A DNA stretch of 64,000 bases, taken from positions 434,001 through 498,000 of the forward strand of contig CBDICG010000001.1 in the NCBI GenBank assembly GCA_965277275.1. The letters run 5' to 3'. Position 1 is the stretch's first letter; every line of letters begins with the position of its first letter. Of the stretch, positions 8,301 to 15,350 are shown piece by piece. This stretch comes from HLUCCA09 sp965277275. GTDB taxonomy: Bacteria > Pseudomonadota > Alphaproteobacteria > Rhodobacterales > Rhodobacteraceae. The translations under genes and the position numbers were made by a program. The notes beneath the pieces are model-generated. The model made no database searches. It was not told the DNA's origin and was given only the letters and a program-made list of their open reading frames with translations.

Positions 8301-10900
8301 CCCGCGCGCAAGCACGCCACGGCCTGAGCAATTGCCACGAGTGAACCCGAGCACGCGGCTCCCACCGACATCGCCGGACCGGTCAGACCTAGGCGGTACG
8401 TCACGCGTGTCGCGAGCGAATCGACCGAATTCCCCGTGAGCCGCGCCATGTCGCCAAGCTGGTGCTCATGCGAAAAGCGTTCGACCTCGGAGCGGTCGCC
8501 AAGAAGGTTGTGCAAGAGGTAGGTGCTCTGGGTTGCCGCCGCAAAGACGGCAGTGGCGGACCCCTTTCCCACCATCCCCGCATCGTCGAGCGCATGTCGG
8601 CACAGTTCAAGAAAGAGCCGCGCCTGAGGGTCCATCTTGTCGGCATCGCGGGGGCGAATGCCAAAGTAAGCCGCGTCAAAGAGATCCGGATCTTCGATCA
8701 CCGGACGCGCGGCAACGAAACCCGCCATATCCTGTTCGGAGACGCCCTGCATTTGCTCCAGCTCGGTCCCGTCGAACACCGTGACGAGGGATTGACCGTT
8801 CCGCATCGCCGACCAGAACGCATCGAGCGCCGCGCGGCCGGTTTCCCGCAGGCCCGGAAGCCGGGCGGCCATTCCGATAACGGCGATCGCATGCTGGTCA
8901 TGGGGCGCGGGGCATCGCGCGCGCGCCACTTCACCCTCTTGCGATCCGGAGCCCGAGGACGCCGCCGCAGCAGCACCGGGTATCGCAAGCCGCGCAGCCT
9001 GATCCGCGAACCGGGGCGCGGCGAAGAGCTCCGCAATGGGGACCGGGCGCCCAAGTGCCGCTTCGATCCTCGCATGGGCCTCGATGAGCTGGAGCGAGTT
9101 TCCTCCCAATTCGAAGAACGTGGAGTCGTCAGCCGGCATGCCGCAGCCGAGAAGGGCGTCCCAGATCTCGCCAAGCAGGCCGCGCGTATCACGCGTCTCA
9201 GATTGGGATGACGTGGCGGGATCTGCGCGGCGCGATCCAGCAAGTCCCTCTGCCGCAAGACGCGCCCGATCCACCTTGCCCGCCGCCGTGAGCGGCATTT
9301 TGGGAACGGCCCGCAGCACGGCAGGCACGACCGCGTGGCCGAGCTGTGCCGCCACCGAGCTACGGATGGCCGAGGCAGCGGCGGTTGCTCCGCGCGCACT
9401 CAGCTCGGGCGTAAGCTCGATGGCGGCTTCCAGCGCCCTGCCCGAAGGTCGCTCGACCGACCAGACCGCCGCAGCCACGACCCCCGGCTCGGCTCCCAGC
9501 GCAGCCTCCAGCCCATCGAGCTCGACGCGCCGTCCACCGACCTTCACCTGGCGATCCACTCGCCCCCTGTGCTCGAAGGCTCCATCGTCGGTGATCCGCC
9601 CCAGATCACCGGTGCGGTAGACGATCCCCGCCTTGCCCTGACGCGGGTCGGGTATGAAGACCTCCGCGGTCTTCGACGTGCGGTTGTGATACCCAATAGC
9701 CACCGTCGATCCCGCGATGACGATTTCGCCCTCCGCTCCGGGCTCGGCTGGAAGCCACTTGCCGTCCGGCGCCATCAGGAACGCGTCGTAGCCGTGATAT
9801 GGCTTGCCGATCGGTACGGATCCGGCTTCAGCCATCTCAAGGCTAATCCTTTGGTAGAGCGCTCCGACGCAAGTCTCTGTCGGACCGAAAGAATTATAGA
9901 CGGCCATATCGGGCCATCTGGCCAGAAGGCGGGCGATATGCGGCGCCGACATCCGGTCCCCGCCCGAGAGGTTGAACCGCACGCTGGCGAATGCCTCGAT
10001 GTCGTGGTCGATCACCACATGGTGCAGACCCGCATACCAGCCAACCGCTGTCACGGCGTGGTAGCGCATCGTGTCGGCGACCGCGCGCGCCGTTGGAGTA
10101 TCGTCCTCCACGATCGCCAGCGCCGCGCCATTCAGGAGGGGGCACCAGATATCAAAGACGGAGCCGTCCGCCGCGAGCGTGCAGTGATGCAGGACAATAT
10201 CGCCCGGCCCAAAGCCCATGAACCGCTGGAACGGATAGACGCTCAATGCTCGATTGGGCATCACCACGCCCTTTGGCGTCCCGGTCGTGCCAGAGGTATA
10301 CATCACGTAGGCAGGCGCTTCCGGGTCATGCGGAAGGGGCGCTGCGATGACACCCCGCGTCTCGGTATCCCGCTCCGATATGGTGGTTTCGAGTTTGACC
10401 TGTCGGCACTCTGCTCCGAGGTCCGCCGCTGCCAGCGCCGCATAGCGCTCCTGCACAAGAACGACACGGAGTCCGAGATCTCTTGTGATGAACGCTAGCT
10501 GCTCGGGGGCGTGGGTCGGATCGAGCGGCACGTAGCCGGCGCCCGCCAGCGCCACTCCGAGCGTCGCAACCACGCCGGCCTCGGAGCGACTGGCATACAC
10601 ACCAACGAGATGCCCCTGCGTAATGCCCTCTGCCCGCAGTGTCCGTGCAATGCCTTCTGCCTTCCGCAGCACCTCACCGTAGCTGAGCGTGCGCCCGCGT
10701 GTCAGGATAGCCGGGGCGCCGGGCTGGGTTTCGGCGAGCGCCCGAAACCGGGCCGCCGCCCCCTGCTGGGCGGCTTCGTATACTGCGTCGGAATCGTTCA
10801 CCCGTGTCACCATCACCCGTGCCCCAACGCTTGGAAGCGCCTTCACCGACGGTTGGTTTGACCAAGTCGGTAGGCGCACCAGAGACATTCCGCGCGCCAC
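2354..10900 (-). CDS. Hybrid NRPS-PKS megasynthase, A-PCP-KS-AT-ACP-C-A-PCP
   Basis: A 2848-residue assembly line. Domains by residue: A1 about 45-560 (YTSGTTGTPKG at 201, YRTGDLGR at 428, Lys542); PCP1 (GGNSL, Ser602); KS about 670-1100 (Cys850 in GAACSGS, His986, His1027); AT about 1198-1490 (GHSVGE Ser1296; HAFHS at 1392-1396, the malonyl-CoA signature); ACP (LGYDSL, Ser1628); a short predicted coiled coil 1716-1741; C about 1760-2190 (HHIACDG at 1890-1896, intact); A2 about 2205-2690 (FTSGSTGRPKG at 2353, Lys2683); PCP2 (GADSL, Ser2784). There is no KR, DH, ER, TE or reductase domain. Reading the A2 pocket by alignment to GrsA gives D-I-L-Q-L-G-L-I-W-K, the classical glycine code. A1 reads roughly D-G-F-G-L-G-S-V-G, loosely like aliphatic codes (low confidence). 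The start is uncertain: GTG at 10900, ATG at 10888 or ATG at 10813 (residue 30); all leave A1 complete. Confidence 0.95.
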   Translation of the reverse strand: MARGMSLVRLPTWSNQPSVKALPSVGARVMVTRVNDSDAVYEAAQQGAAARFRALAETQPGAPAILTRGRTLSYGEVLRKAEGIARTLRAEGITQGHLVGVYASRSEAGVVATLGVALAGAGYVPLDPTHAPEQLAFITRDLGLRVVLVQERYAALAAADLGAECRQVKLETTISERDTETRGVIAAPLPHDPEAPAYVMYTSGTTGTPKGVVMPNRALSVYPFQRFMGFGPGDIVLHHCTLAADGSVFDIWCPLLNGAALAIVEDDTPTARAVADTMRYHAVTAVGWYAGLHHVVIDHDIEAFASVRFNLSGGDRMSAPHIARLLARWPDMAVYNSFGPTETCVGALYQRISLEMAEAGSVPIGKPYHGYDAFLMAPDGKWLPAEPGAEGEIVIAGSTVAIGYHNRTSKTAEVFIPDPRQGKAGIVYRTGDLGRITDDGAFEHRGRVDRQVKVGGRRVELDGLEAALGAEPGVVAAAVWSVERPSGRALEAAIELTPELSARGATAAASAIRSSVAAQLGHAVVPAVLRAVPKMPLTAAGKVDRARLAAEGLAGSRRADPATSSQSETRDTRGLLGEIWDALLGCGMPADDSTFFELGGNSLQLIEAHARIEAALGRPVPIAELFAAPRFADQAARLAIPGAAAAASSGSGSQEGEVARARCPAPHDQHAIAVIGMAARLPGLRETGRAALDAFWSAMRNGQSLVTVFDGTELEQMQGVSEQDMAGFVAARPVIEDPDLFDAAYFGIRPRDADKMDPQARLFLELCRHALDDAGMVGKGSATAVFAAATQSTYLLHNLLGDRSEVERFSHEHQLGDMARLTGNSVDSLATRVTYRLGLTGPAMSVGAACSGSLVAIAQAVACLRAGQADAALAGGISVSFPQRRGYVAQDGGMASLDGTCRPYDADANGTVFGDGAGVLVLKRLGDALRDGDPIRAVIRGVGLNNDGDDKMAYTAPSVAGQALAVMAAQRDAGISASEIGYVEGHGTATPLGDPIEVEALARAFDTGTAQAGTRCFLGSVKGNIGHSDAAAGVLGAIKTILALEHEEIPPVAHFSQPNPRIDFARTPFAVPDTAVPWQKRRAAGVSSFGVGGTNAHLVLTAAPADAEHRAHHIERSAPHVFPLSARSPDALKLAAQELADVCDRADAPDLSRVAATLQHGRASEPLRLAIAATTPGEAALALRAARASKMPVSGTARIVFLLPGQGAQYPGMGAGLYEAEPCYARVIDDGAEILRPLLGEDIRDVLLSRDMSPDAAARALRDTRLTQPALFLTEVALARLWDSRGIGPDVLIGHSVGEISAAVISGVMTFEEGVRLIARRGQLMQDQPEGAMLAVRTSEETLKQYMDHSVDLAARNAANMLVVSGPFDAIEALEERLEAAGLSAGRLHTSHAFHSHMMTDVAEALEQEFAGLRLQAPRIPIISTVTGTWMSKEQACQPAYWARQARARVDFAQALDTLGADAPSAFLEVGPGAVLSAFAAQTLGRNGPVRSVQSLPGHGTEADDCQVFASAIGSLWSAGAEVDWSRAGEPRDTRRVSLPGTVFERRRHWIEPPALSTGAPVSTMSVNPEPRGKVAPAAVTRARSDIAQSPDPRALEAILLDLLSDLSGEALGLEHAEAHFLELGYDSLFMGEVATSLQRRFGVTVSFRSLLSETPTARALAEHLAPRISPGAVLAEGNPEGSNDDVGPKAVAQEDMVERDRAVAAATVADGASESIALLRDQLAAMEKLVEGQARLLELVGAGQAQPPGGDAPRAATSWQGLPPTEGQREIWMVHQLGDAQAAAFNEGLSVVLEGTLDREALHGALSDLVGRHDALRMRFARSGETFEILPDARVDLAFHDLSDGPDHAYPAFLERDAAQPIPLTCGLPYRFALLRLAPEQHVVVLTIHHIACDGWSFGTLISELGALYTARTQGGVAELAAAPSFAAHALAEAERTRNEDALRWWTDRLSDAPALPELPLDHPRTGTRSFKGGTVVAEIPANVIGAARKLGARQGCTLYATLFAALQIVLGRLSGASDLVIGVPTGGQAELDDPGLVGHCVNLLPVRVPMRPDAPVSEHLRAVGSELSEAFDRRGITLGTLVRTLDLPRDLRRQPLTEVQFNLERAMSDLRFGTLRASARSNPKAFVNFDLFFDAAEHAEGVRVTVHFNAGLFETKTVTRWVEHLTHVLEAFGGEASTAISEVELLSRAEAEHLVETLNATQRAVPFDDVPARIADQARLTPRATAVEDGAGALNYTAFDAYANSVAVAIQAHCPEPGARIAVCLPRDRFLPAALVGVMRAGATYVPLDPGQPRARRAQVIEAAHADAVLGSAATAGDNNGRPLVDIARLPKGQSPVPVAPDPERPAFVIFTSGSTGRPKGVSVPMRGLANLLHTMSETPGLHAEDRLLAVTTVSFDIAALELFGPLTVGGTVRVASREDVLARGALTAELEAGAFSVMQATPTFWALLLEMGVRVPNGLKVLVGGEPLPADLAEHLTAEGAELWNLYGPTETTIWSAVKKIEPGRPVTIGGPVANTELHVLDPDGRLLPPGAVGELCIGGQGLALGYLDRPDLTEAAFRDVPLLGKTRRLYRTGDLARRLGTGEIEVLGRRDGQVKLRGYRLELGEVETNLRAAPDVAAAAANLVGSGADARLAAWVVAREGAEVNVKALSDQLSAALPDYMVPALWAQLASLPQTANGKLDRRGLPFDALGPLARFEDGVAHGAKSGDGKSAMTPPSSGPGLAAAQEASGSVTTLSGPLPQLKDPNTEAIEETIAEIWASVLGRDDLDRDATLYQLGADSLTVFRIAARQLAAGLDIEARDVLAHPSIARLARLAAGRAPSSGPQRPALSDYFGGARRRRRHAV

Positions 10901-10920
10901 AACTTGCGCGCCGATCCAGA

Positions 10921-10981
10921 GGTGACACGCCCCCGTGTCTCACCTGCCTCCTCGGTAGAAGTCCGATCGTGAATCTGTCAA
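10921..10981 (-). promoter_or_regulatory. Possible promoter and operator-like inverted repeat upstream of the NRPS-PKS
   Basis: Reading the minus strand, a perfect TTGACA (10981-10976) is followed after 16-18 bases only by weak -10 candidates (TACCGA or CTACCG). Just downstream lies an imperfect inverted repeat at 10921-10944, GGTGACACG then CGTGTCTCACC around a C-rich centre, which could be an operator or a leader hairpin. The surrounding 10901-11385 stretch holds no convincing gene; 10980-11060 is distinctly AT-rich for this genome, as expected of a divergent promoter region shared with the exoY-like gene. Confidence 0.35.
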
Positions 10982-11385
10982 CGAAATGGCAGACTTGGAC
11001 AATGCTATCAGTTGGGATTCGCCTCCTAACACATTGAAATAAAGAAAATTCACCTCAATCCGAGCGAGTTCTCCGAAGCGTCAACAAAGCCCGCGCCTGG
11101 GCGCGATTGTCATGCTCTCTGGGTGCTTCCGAGCCTCGTCGTCTCGCGGATGCGTGAGGGAACGGGGCGAGTCGCCCAGTGTCGAGCGACAGCTGAGAGC
11201 GCCTCCTTCCCAGAGGCACCAGAATCGACCTGTCCAAAAAGACAGGGTTCGTTCTCGAACCGTGAACACTGATGTTCCCGCGCCGGGGGGACCGATTGCG
11301 GCGGATTTGTGTCAAACCCATGACGAGGGCTGGGTCCGCGAGGCCGAATCGAAAAGTGCCGTGAAAGCGGCGGTAAAGGTGGTAA

Positions 11386-12096
11386 ATGAGTTTTCAGTCC
11401 AACACTCCCCAAGCGGTTTCCGCGGTACCTGTCGGGTGCGCGACGACCGGCTCGGGACAGCGTGTCGAACACAGTGACAGCGTGGGCACCCCACTGCTCA
11501 AGCTGTTGTTCGACAAGAGTTTTGCATGTTTTGCACTGCTCTTCTTCGCCCCGGTCCTCATCCTGATTGCCATCGCGTTGAAGCTGCGTGAGGGCGGTGA
11601 TGTGCTCTACGCGCATGAGCGTATCGGGCAAGGGGGGCGGCGCTTCCGCTGCCTGAAGTTTCGCACCATGGTGCCTGACGCCGATCATCGGCTGACAGTG
11701 CTGTTGGCGGCCGATCCAAAGGCTCGGGAAGAGTGGGAGGTGTCGCGCAAGCTCATGAACGATCCGCGCGTTTCCTGCCTTGGGAAATTCCTGCGCCGGA
11801 CGAGCCTTGACGAGTTGCCGCAGTTTTTCAACGTGTTGCGTGGCGATATGTCGATTGTGGGTCCGCGTCCGATCGTTTCCGAAGAACTGCCGCTCTACAG
11901 CGAGCACATGGCTAGCTACATGTCTGTCCGGCCCGGGATCACCGGTCTCTGGCAAGTGAGCGGTCGGAGCGACACGACCTTCCAGGAACGCGTCGGCCTC
12001 GATGTTCTCTATGTCGAGAACCGGTCCGTTTGGCTGGACATGCAGATCATCTTCCGGACGGTATCGGTTCTCTTGTCCCAGAAAGGGGCGCGCTGA
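11386..12096 (+). CDS. ExoY-like undecaprenyl-phosphate sugar-1-phosphate transferase
   Basis: A 236-residue bacterial sugar transferase (WcaJ/ExoY C-terminal type) that would load the first sugar-phosphate of an exopolysaccharide or glycan repeat onto undecaprenyl phosphate at the inner membrane. One membrane segment lies at about 45-66. The family blocks follow: KFRTM at 91-95, LGKFLRRTSLDELPQFFNV, GDMSIVGPRP and RPGITGLWQVSGR. The ATG follows a GGTGG ribosome-binding site. It starts about 490 bp from the NRPS-PKS start in the divergent orientation and is followed by a GT2 glycosyltransferase on the same strand. Whether these glycan genes belong with the metabolite locus or are simply neighbours cannot be told. 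Confidence 0.88.
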   Translation: MSFQSNTPQAVSAVPVGCATTGSGQRVEHSDSVGTPLLKLLFDKSFACFALLFFAPVLILIAIALKLREGGDVLYAHERIGQGGRRFRCLKFRTMVPDADHRLTVLLAADPKAREEWEVSRKLMNDPRVSCLGKFLRRTSLDELPQFFNVLRGDMSIVGPRPIVSEELPLYSEHMASYMSVRPGITGLWQVSGRSDTTFQERVGLDVLYVENRSVWLDMQIIFRTVSVLLSQKGAR

Positions 12097-12113
12097 GGCC
12101 GGAACGCCACGCG

Positions 12114-12248
12114 TCAGAGAAGCCACGCAACGACAAGTGCCCAGGCTGCGAAACACAGAATAACGACCACCCGCCAGACCCAACGGCGCGACATCCCCGC
12201 CCAAGGCGGACATTCTTTGGCCGCGTTTCTTTGGGAGACACCTTGCAT
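12114..12248 (-). CDS. Possible 44-residue single-span membrane protein
   Basis: A short minus-strand reading frame between the two sugar-transfer genes. It has a basic segment (SRRWVWR) followed by a strongly hydrophobic stretch (VVVILCFAAWALVVAWLL) that ends the protein, as in small tail-anchored or bitopic proteins. The ATG has only a weak purine-rich upstream sequence (AGAAGAA). It could be a chance frame; the clean hydrophobic C-terminus is the only argument in favour. Confidence 0.3.
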   Translation of the reverse strand: MQGVSQRNAAKECPPWAGMSRRWVWRVVVILCFAAWALVVAWLL

Positions 12249-12338
12249 CGGTTCTTCTGAGTCCACGGGTTGGTCCTCGCGCTGTGTTTGCAGCTGAGCG
12301 TGGCAACAAAAGGGCATAGGGTCAAACAGGAGCGAGCA

Positions 12339-13355
12339 ATGGATGGAGCGCGGCAAATTCATGCCGAAGGCGAAGTCGGAGACGCCACCGGATTGTCGAC
12401 CGAAAACGCGCGTCCAGCCCCCGCGCGGCCTTCTATTGCCGTCGCCTCCCAGCCGGGCACCAAGACCGGCGGCGCGCTCATCGTCGGAATACCGACGCTT
12501 GGACGCGCGGAAATTCTGACGCCGACGGTACGAGCACTGGCAACTCAAACCCGCTTGCCGACGCGGGTAATCTTGTCGGTCACAGGGCCGCAGGACTACT
12601 CGCCAAATCTCGCGGCAAGCGTGCCCTTTCCTGTCGACGTGATCGAGGGAAGCAAGGGCCTCTGTGCACAGCGCAACCGTATCCTCGACGCGCTTGATCC
12701 CGAAGACACGATTCTCTTTCTCGACGATGATTTCCTGCTCGCACCGGACTATCTGGCGCGGCTTGAAACCCTGTTTGCCGAGCATCCCGACATCGCAATG
12801 TTCACGGGCAAGGTCCTTGCCGATGGCGTCGTCGGTCCCGGTTTTGCACATGAAGACGGGACGCGGCTGCTCAAGTCAGGGCTGACCAAGGTTAAACCCG
12901 ACGACGCCACCCTCAGCGACACATGGAATGGCTATGGATGCAACTTCGCCTTTCGAGCCTCGGATGTCGCAAAGCATGACCTGCGATTCGATGAATCGCT
13001 GCCGTTCTACGGTTGGCTCGAAGATGTCGATTTTTCGGGGCAGCTGGAGCCCCATGGCCGGATCTGCCAGGCGGCGTGCTTGCACGGTGTGCATCTCGGC
13101 GTGAAGGTCGCGCGCTCCCCCGGGCGCAGGCTTGGCTACAGTCAGATCGCGAACCCCGTGTACCTTTACCGCAAGTCGACGATGCGGTCAGAACACGCGC
13201 GCGAGTTGATCTTGCGCAACCTTGCCTCGAACCTCCTCTACAGCCTCCGTCCGCGCCCTTGGGCTGACAGCCGGGGACGGCTCGTCGGCAATCTGATGGC
13301 CCTGTGGGATCTCGCGCGCGGCCGGTTGGATCCCGGCCGGATCCGAGAACTGTAG
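12339..13355 (+). CDS. Glycosyltransferase family 2 protein
   Basis: A 338-residue GT-A fold glycosyltransferase. After a disordered 40-residue N-terminus come GGALIVGIPTLGR, the nucleotide-binding strand, then GLCAQRN and the metal-binding acidic motif LFLDDDF (126-132); the acceptor-side motif LPFYGWLEDVDFS contains the likely catalytic E-D. The ATG at 12339 is preceded by a good CAGGAG site; an earlier in-frame start at 12270 lacks one. It follows the ExoY-like transferase on the same strand after about 240 bp, so both may act on one surface glycan. The donor sugar cannot be read from sequence. Confidence 0.87.
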   Translation: MDGARQIHAEGEVGDATGLSTENARPAPARPSIAVASQPGTKTGGALIVGIPTLGRAEILTPTVRALATQTRLPTRVILSVTGPQDYSPNLAASVPFPVDVIEGSKGLCAQRNRILDALDPEDTILFLDDDFLLAPDYLARLETLFAEHPDIAMFTGKVLADGVVGPGFAHEDGTRLLKSGLTKVKPDDATLSDTWNGYGCNFAFRASDVAKHDLRFDESLPFYGWLEDVDFSGQLEPHGRICQAACLHGVHLGVKVARSPGRRLGYSQIANPVYLYRKSTMRSEHARELILRNLASNLLYSLRPRPWADSRGRLVGNLMALWDLARGRLDPGRIREL

Positions 13356-13770
13356 GCGCTGCGTCGGCGCTTTCCCGAGCCCGAACAGCTCTCAACAGGC
13401 CTGAATTCCCCATCTTTCGAGCGCTCTGCATGATCGAGGACACCCAAGATCCGGAATGAATGCCATAGTTTTCGCCCCCTCCGAGCCTAGCGCATGCTTC
13501 CGCCGCACGCAGTCGGATCAAGGGTAGCAAAGGCGTGCTCGCACGCTTCCGTCGGCCCGCGCCGAAGGCAGATGCGGCGTAGATGTGACACCCGTTTATC
13601 CGCACGCGCGAGAGACCGCTTGCCATGCCCATGGATCAATTGACGAAATCACTCGAACACGCTACATGCCCGTCACGTGGCGATACGCGCCACAAGACGA
13701 CGCCGGGGCGTCGATTACGTCCCGTATTCAGCAGCATGGGCATGCGGCCCGCCGATAATCTGGGACGTAC
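13356..13770. other. Intergenic region without a supported gene
   Basis: About 415 bases between the GT2 gene and the DEAD-box helicase. Short frames exist on both strands but none has a ribosome-binding site together with recognisable composition. No tRNA, repeat or clear terminator is visible. A long 5' leader for the helicase gene, common for cold-regulated RNA helicases, could lie here, but I see no specific motif. Confidence 0.5.
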
Positions 13771-15192
13771 ATGACTAGTTTTGCTGACTTGAAGTTGGAC
13801 TCCAAGGTCCTCAAAGCCGTTGAAGAAACGGGCTACACCACCCCGACGCCAATCCAGGAAGGCGCCATCCCTCCCGCGCTCGAAGGGCGCGATGTGTTGG
13901 GAATCGCTCAGACCGGAACAGGCAAGACCGCCTCGTTCACATTGCCGATGATCACGCTATTGAAGCGCGGCCGGGCGCGCGCGATGATGCCGCGCAGCCT
14001 TGTACTCGCGCCCACGCGCGAGCTTGCGGCACAGGTCGCCGAGAACTTCGACGCGTATGCAAAGTACACCAAGCTCACCAAGGCCCTGCTGATCGGGGGT
14101 GTCTCCTTTGGCGAGCAGGACAAGCTGATCGGCAAGGGCGTTGACGTGCTCATCGCGACGCCGGGTCGACTGCTCGACCATTTCGAGCGCGGCAAGCTCA
14201 TTCTCGCGGACGTGAAGGTCATGGTGGTCGACGAGGCTGACCGCATGCTCGACATGGGGTTCATCCCGGACATTGAGCGTATTTTCGGTCTGACCAACCC
14301 GCTCGTCCGCCAAACCCTGTTCTTCTCGGCGACGATGCCGCCGGAAATCGAGCGCCTCACCAAAACGTTCCTGTCGAACCCGGCCAAGGTAGAGGTTGCC
14401 CGGCAGGCGACAACGTCCGACACGATCGCGCAGGGCTGCGTGCAGTTCAAACCTTCCCGGAAGGACCGCGCCGCCTCGGAAAAGCGCGGCATCCTGCGCG
14501 ATCTGATCGTGTCTGAGGGCGAGGAATGCCGGAACGCCATCATTTTCTGCAACCGCAAGGTCGATGTGGACGTGGTTGCGAAGTCGATGAAGAAGCATGG
14601 CCTCAATGCCGAGCCGATCCACGGTGATCTCGATCAGTCCCACCGCACGCGCACGCTTGACGGCTTCCGCGATGGCACGATCCGGTTCCTTGTCGCCTCC
14701 GACGTCGCTGCACGCGGGCTCGATATCCCCAACGTGAGCCACGTCTTCAACTTTGACGTTCCGAACCATGCGGAAGACTACGTGCATCGGATCGGAAGGA
14801 CAGGGCGTGCCGGCAAGCTCGGGCGCACGTTCATGATCGCAACAACACCCGGCGACGACAAAGCACTTGCAGCAATCGAAGCCATGATCGAGCAGGACGT
14901 GCCAAAGATCGAGCGCCCCGCGCGATCGGACGGTGGCGCAACGACAGACAGCGAAAAGCCACGGCGTAGCCGGAGCCGGAAGCCCGAGACGGTTTCTGAA
15001 GAGCCCGCCGAAGTGGTGGAAGAGGCCGCCGCCGCTCCTGCGCCTGACGCACAGGTGCGCGACGATGACGCGTCCTCGCGCAGACCCCGCAGATCCCGAG
15101 GCGGTCGCGGGCGCCGCAACGAGGACAATGGCGCGCCTGTCGTCGGCATGGGCGACCATGTTCCAGAGTTCCTGCTGCGGTCGTTCGCCTAG
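13771..15192 (+). CDS. DEAD-box ATP-dependent RNA helicase (RhlE-like)
   Basis: A 473-residue superfamily 2 helicase that unwinds RNA duplexes in ribosome assembly or RNA decay. The Q motif (TTPTPIQ), motif I AQTGTGKT (46-53), PTRELA, DEAD (154-157), SAT and the C-terminal HRIGRTGRAG are all intact. The last 90 residues are a low-complexity tail of acidic and Arg/Gly-rich sequence (RRSRSRKPE, RRPRRSRGGRGRR), typical of RhlE-group proteins that contact RNA non-specifically. It is convergent with rnj, which encodes another RNA-processing enzyme. Confidence 0.93.
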   Translation: MTSFADLKLDSKVLKAVEETGYTTPTPIQEGAIPPALEGRDVLGIAQTGTGKTASFTLPMITLLKRGRARAMMPRSLVLAPTRELAAQVAENFDAYAKYTKLTKALLIGGVSFGEQDKLIGKGVDVLIATPGRLLDHFERGKLILADVKVMVVDEADRMLDMGFIPDIERIFGLTNPLVRQTLFFSATMPPEIERLTKTFLSNPAKVEVARQATTSDTIAQGCVQFKPSRKDRAASEKRGILRDLIVSEGEECRNAIIFCNRKVDVDVVAKSMKKHGLNAEPIHGDLDQSHRTRTLDGFRDGTIRFLVASDVAARGLDIPNVSHVFNFDVPNHAEDYVHRIGRTGRAGKLGRTFMIATTPGDDKALAAIEAMIEQDVPKIERPARSDGGATTDSEKPRRSRSRKPETVSEEPAEVVEEAAAAPAPDAQVRDDDASSRRPRRSRGGRGRRNEDNGAPVVGMGDHVPEFLLRSFA

Positions 15193-15267
15193 GCTACGCC
15201 TGAAATAGCACCCGGTCGAATTGACGGGCGCGGAGCATGAATGCGCCTGCGGGGCATAGTTTGCGCG

Positions 15268-15282
15268 CGCCCCTCAGGGGCG
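15268..15282. repeat. GC-rich inverted repeat between convergent helicase and rnj
   Basis: Seven-base arms (CGCCCCT and AGGGGCG) around a single C, in the 158-bp gap between two convergent genes. The position suits a bidirectional terminator, but no T-tract follows on either strand, so the function is a guess. Confidence 0.3.
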
Positions 15283-15350
15283 GGCACGACACTCCTCTCA
15301 AGCTGAAGTTGCTGTGTTGCGCCCGCACGATCGACGGACGCACGCGGCCC

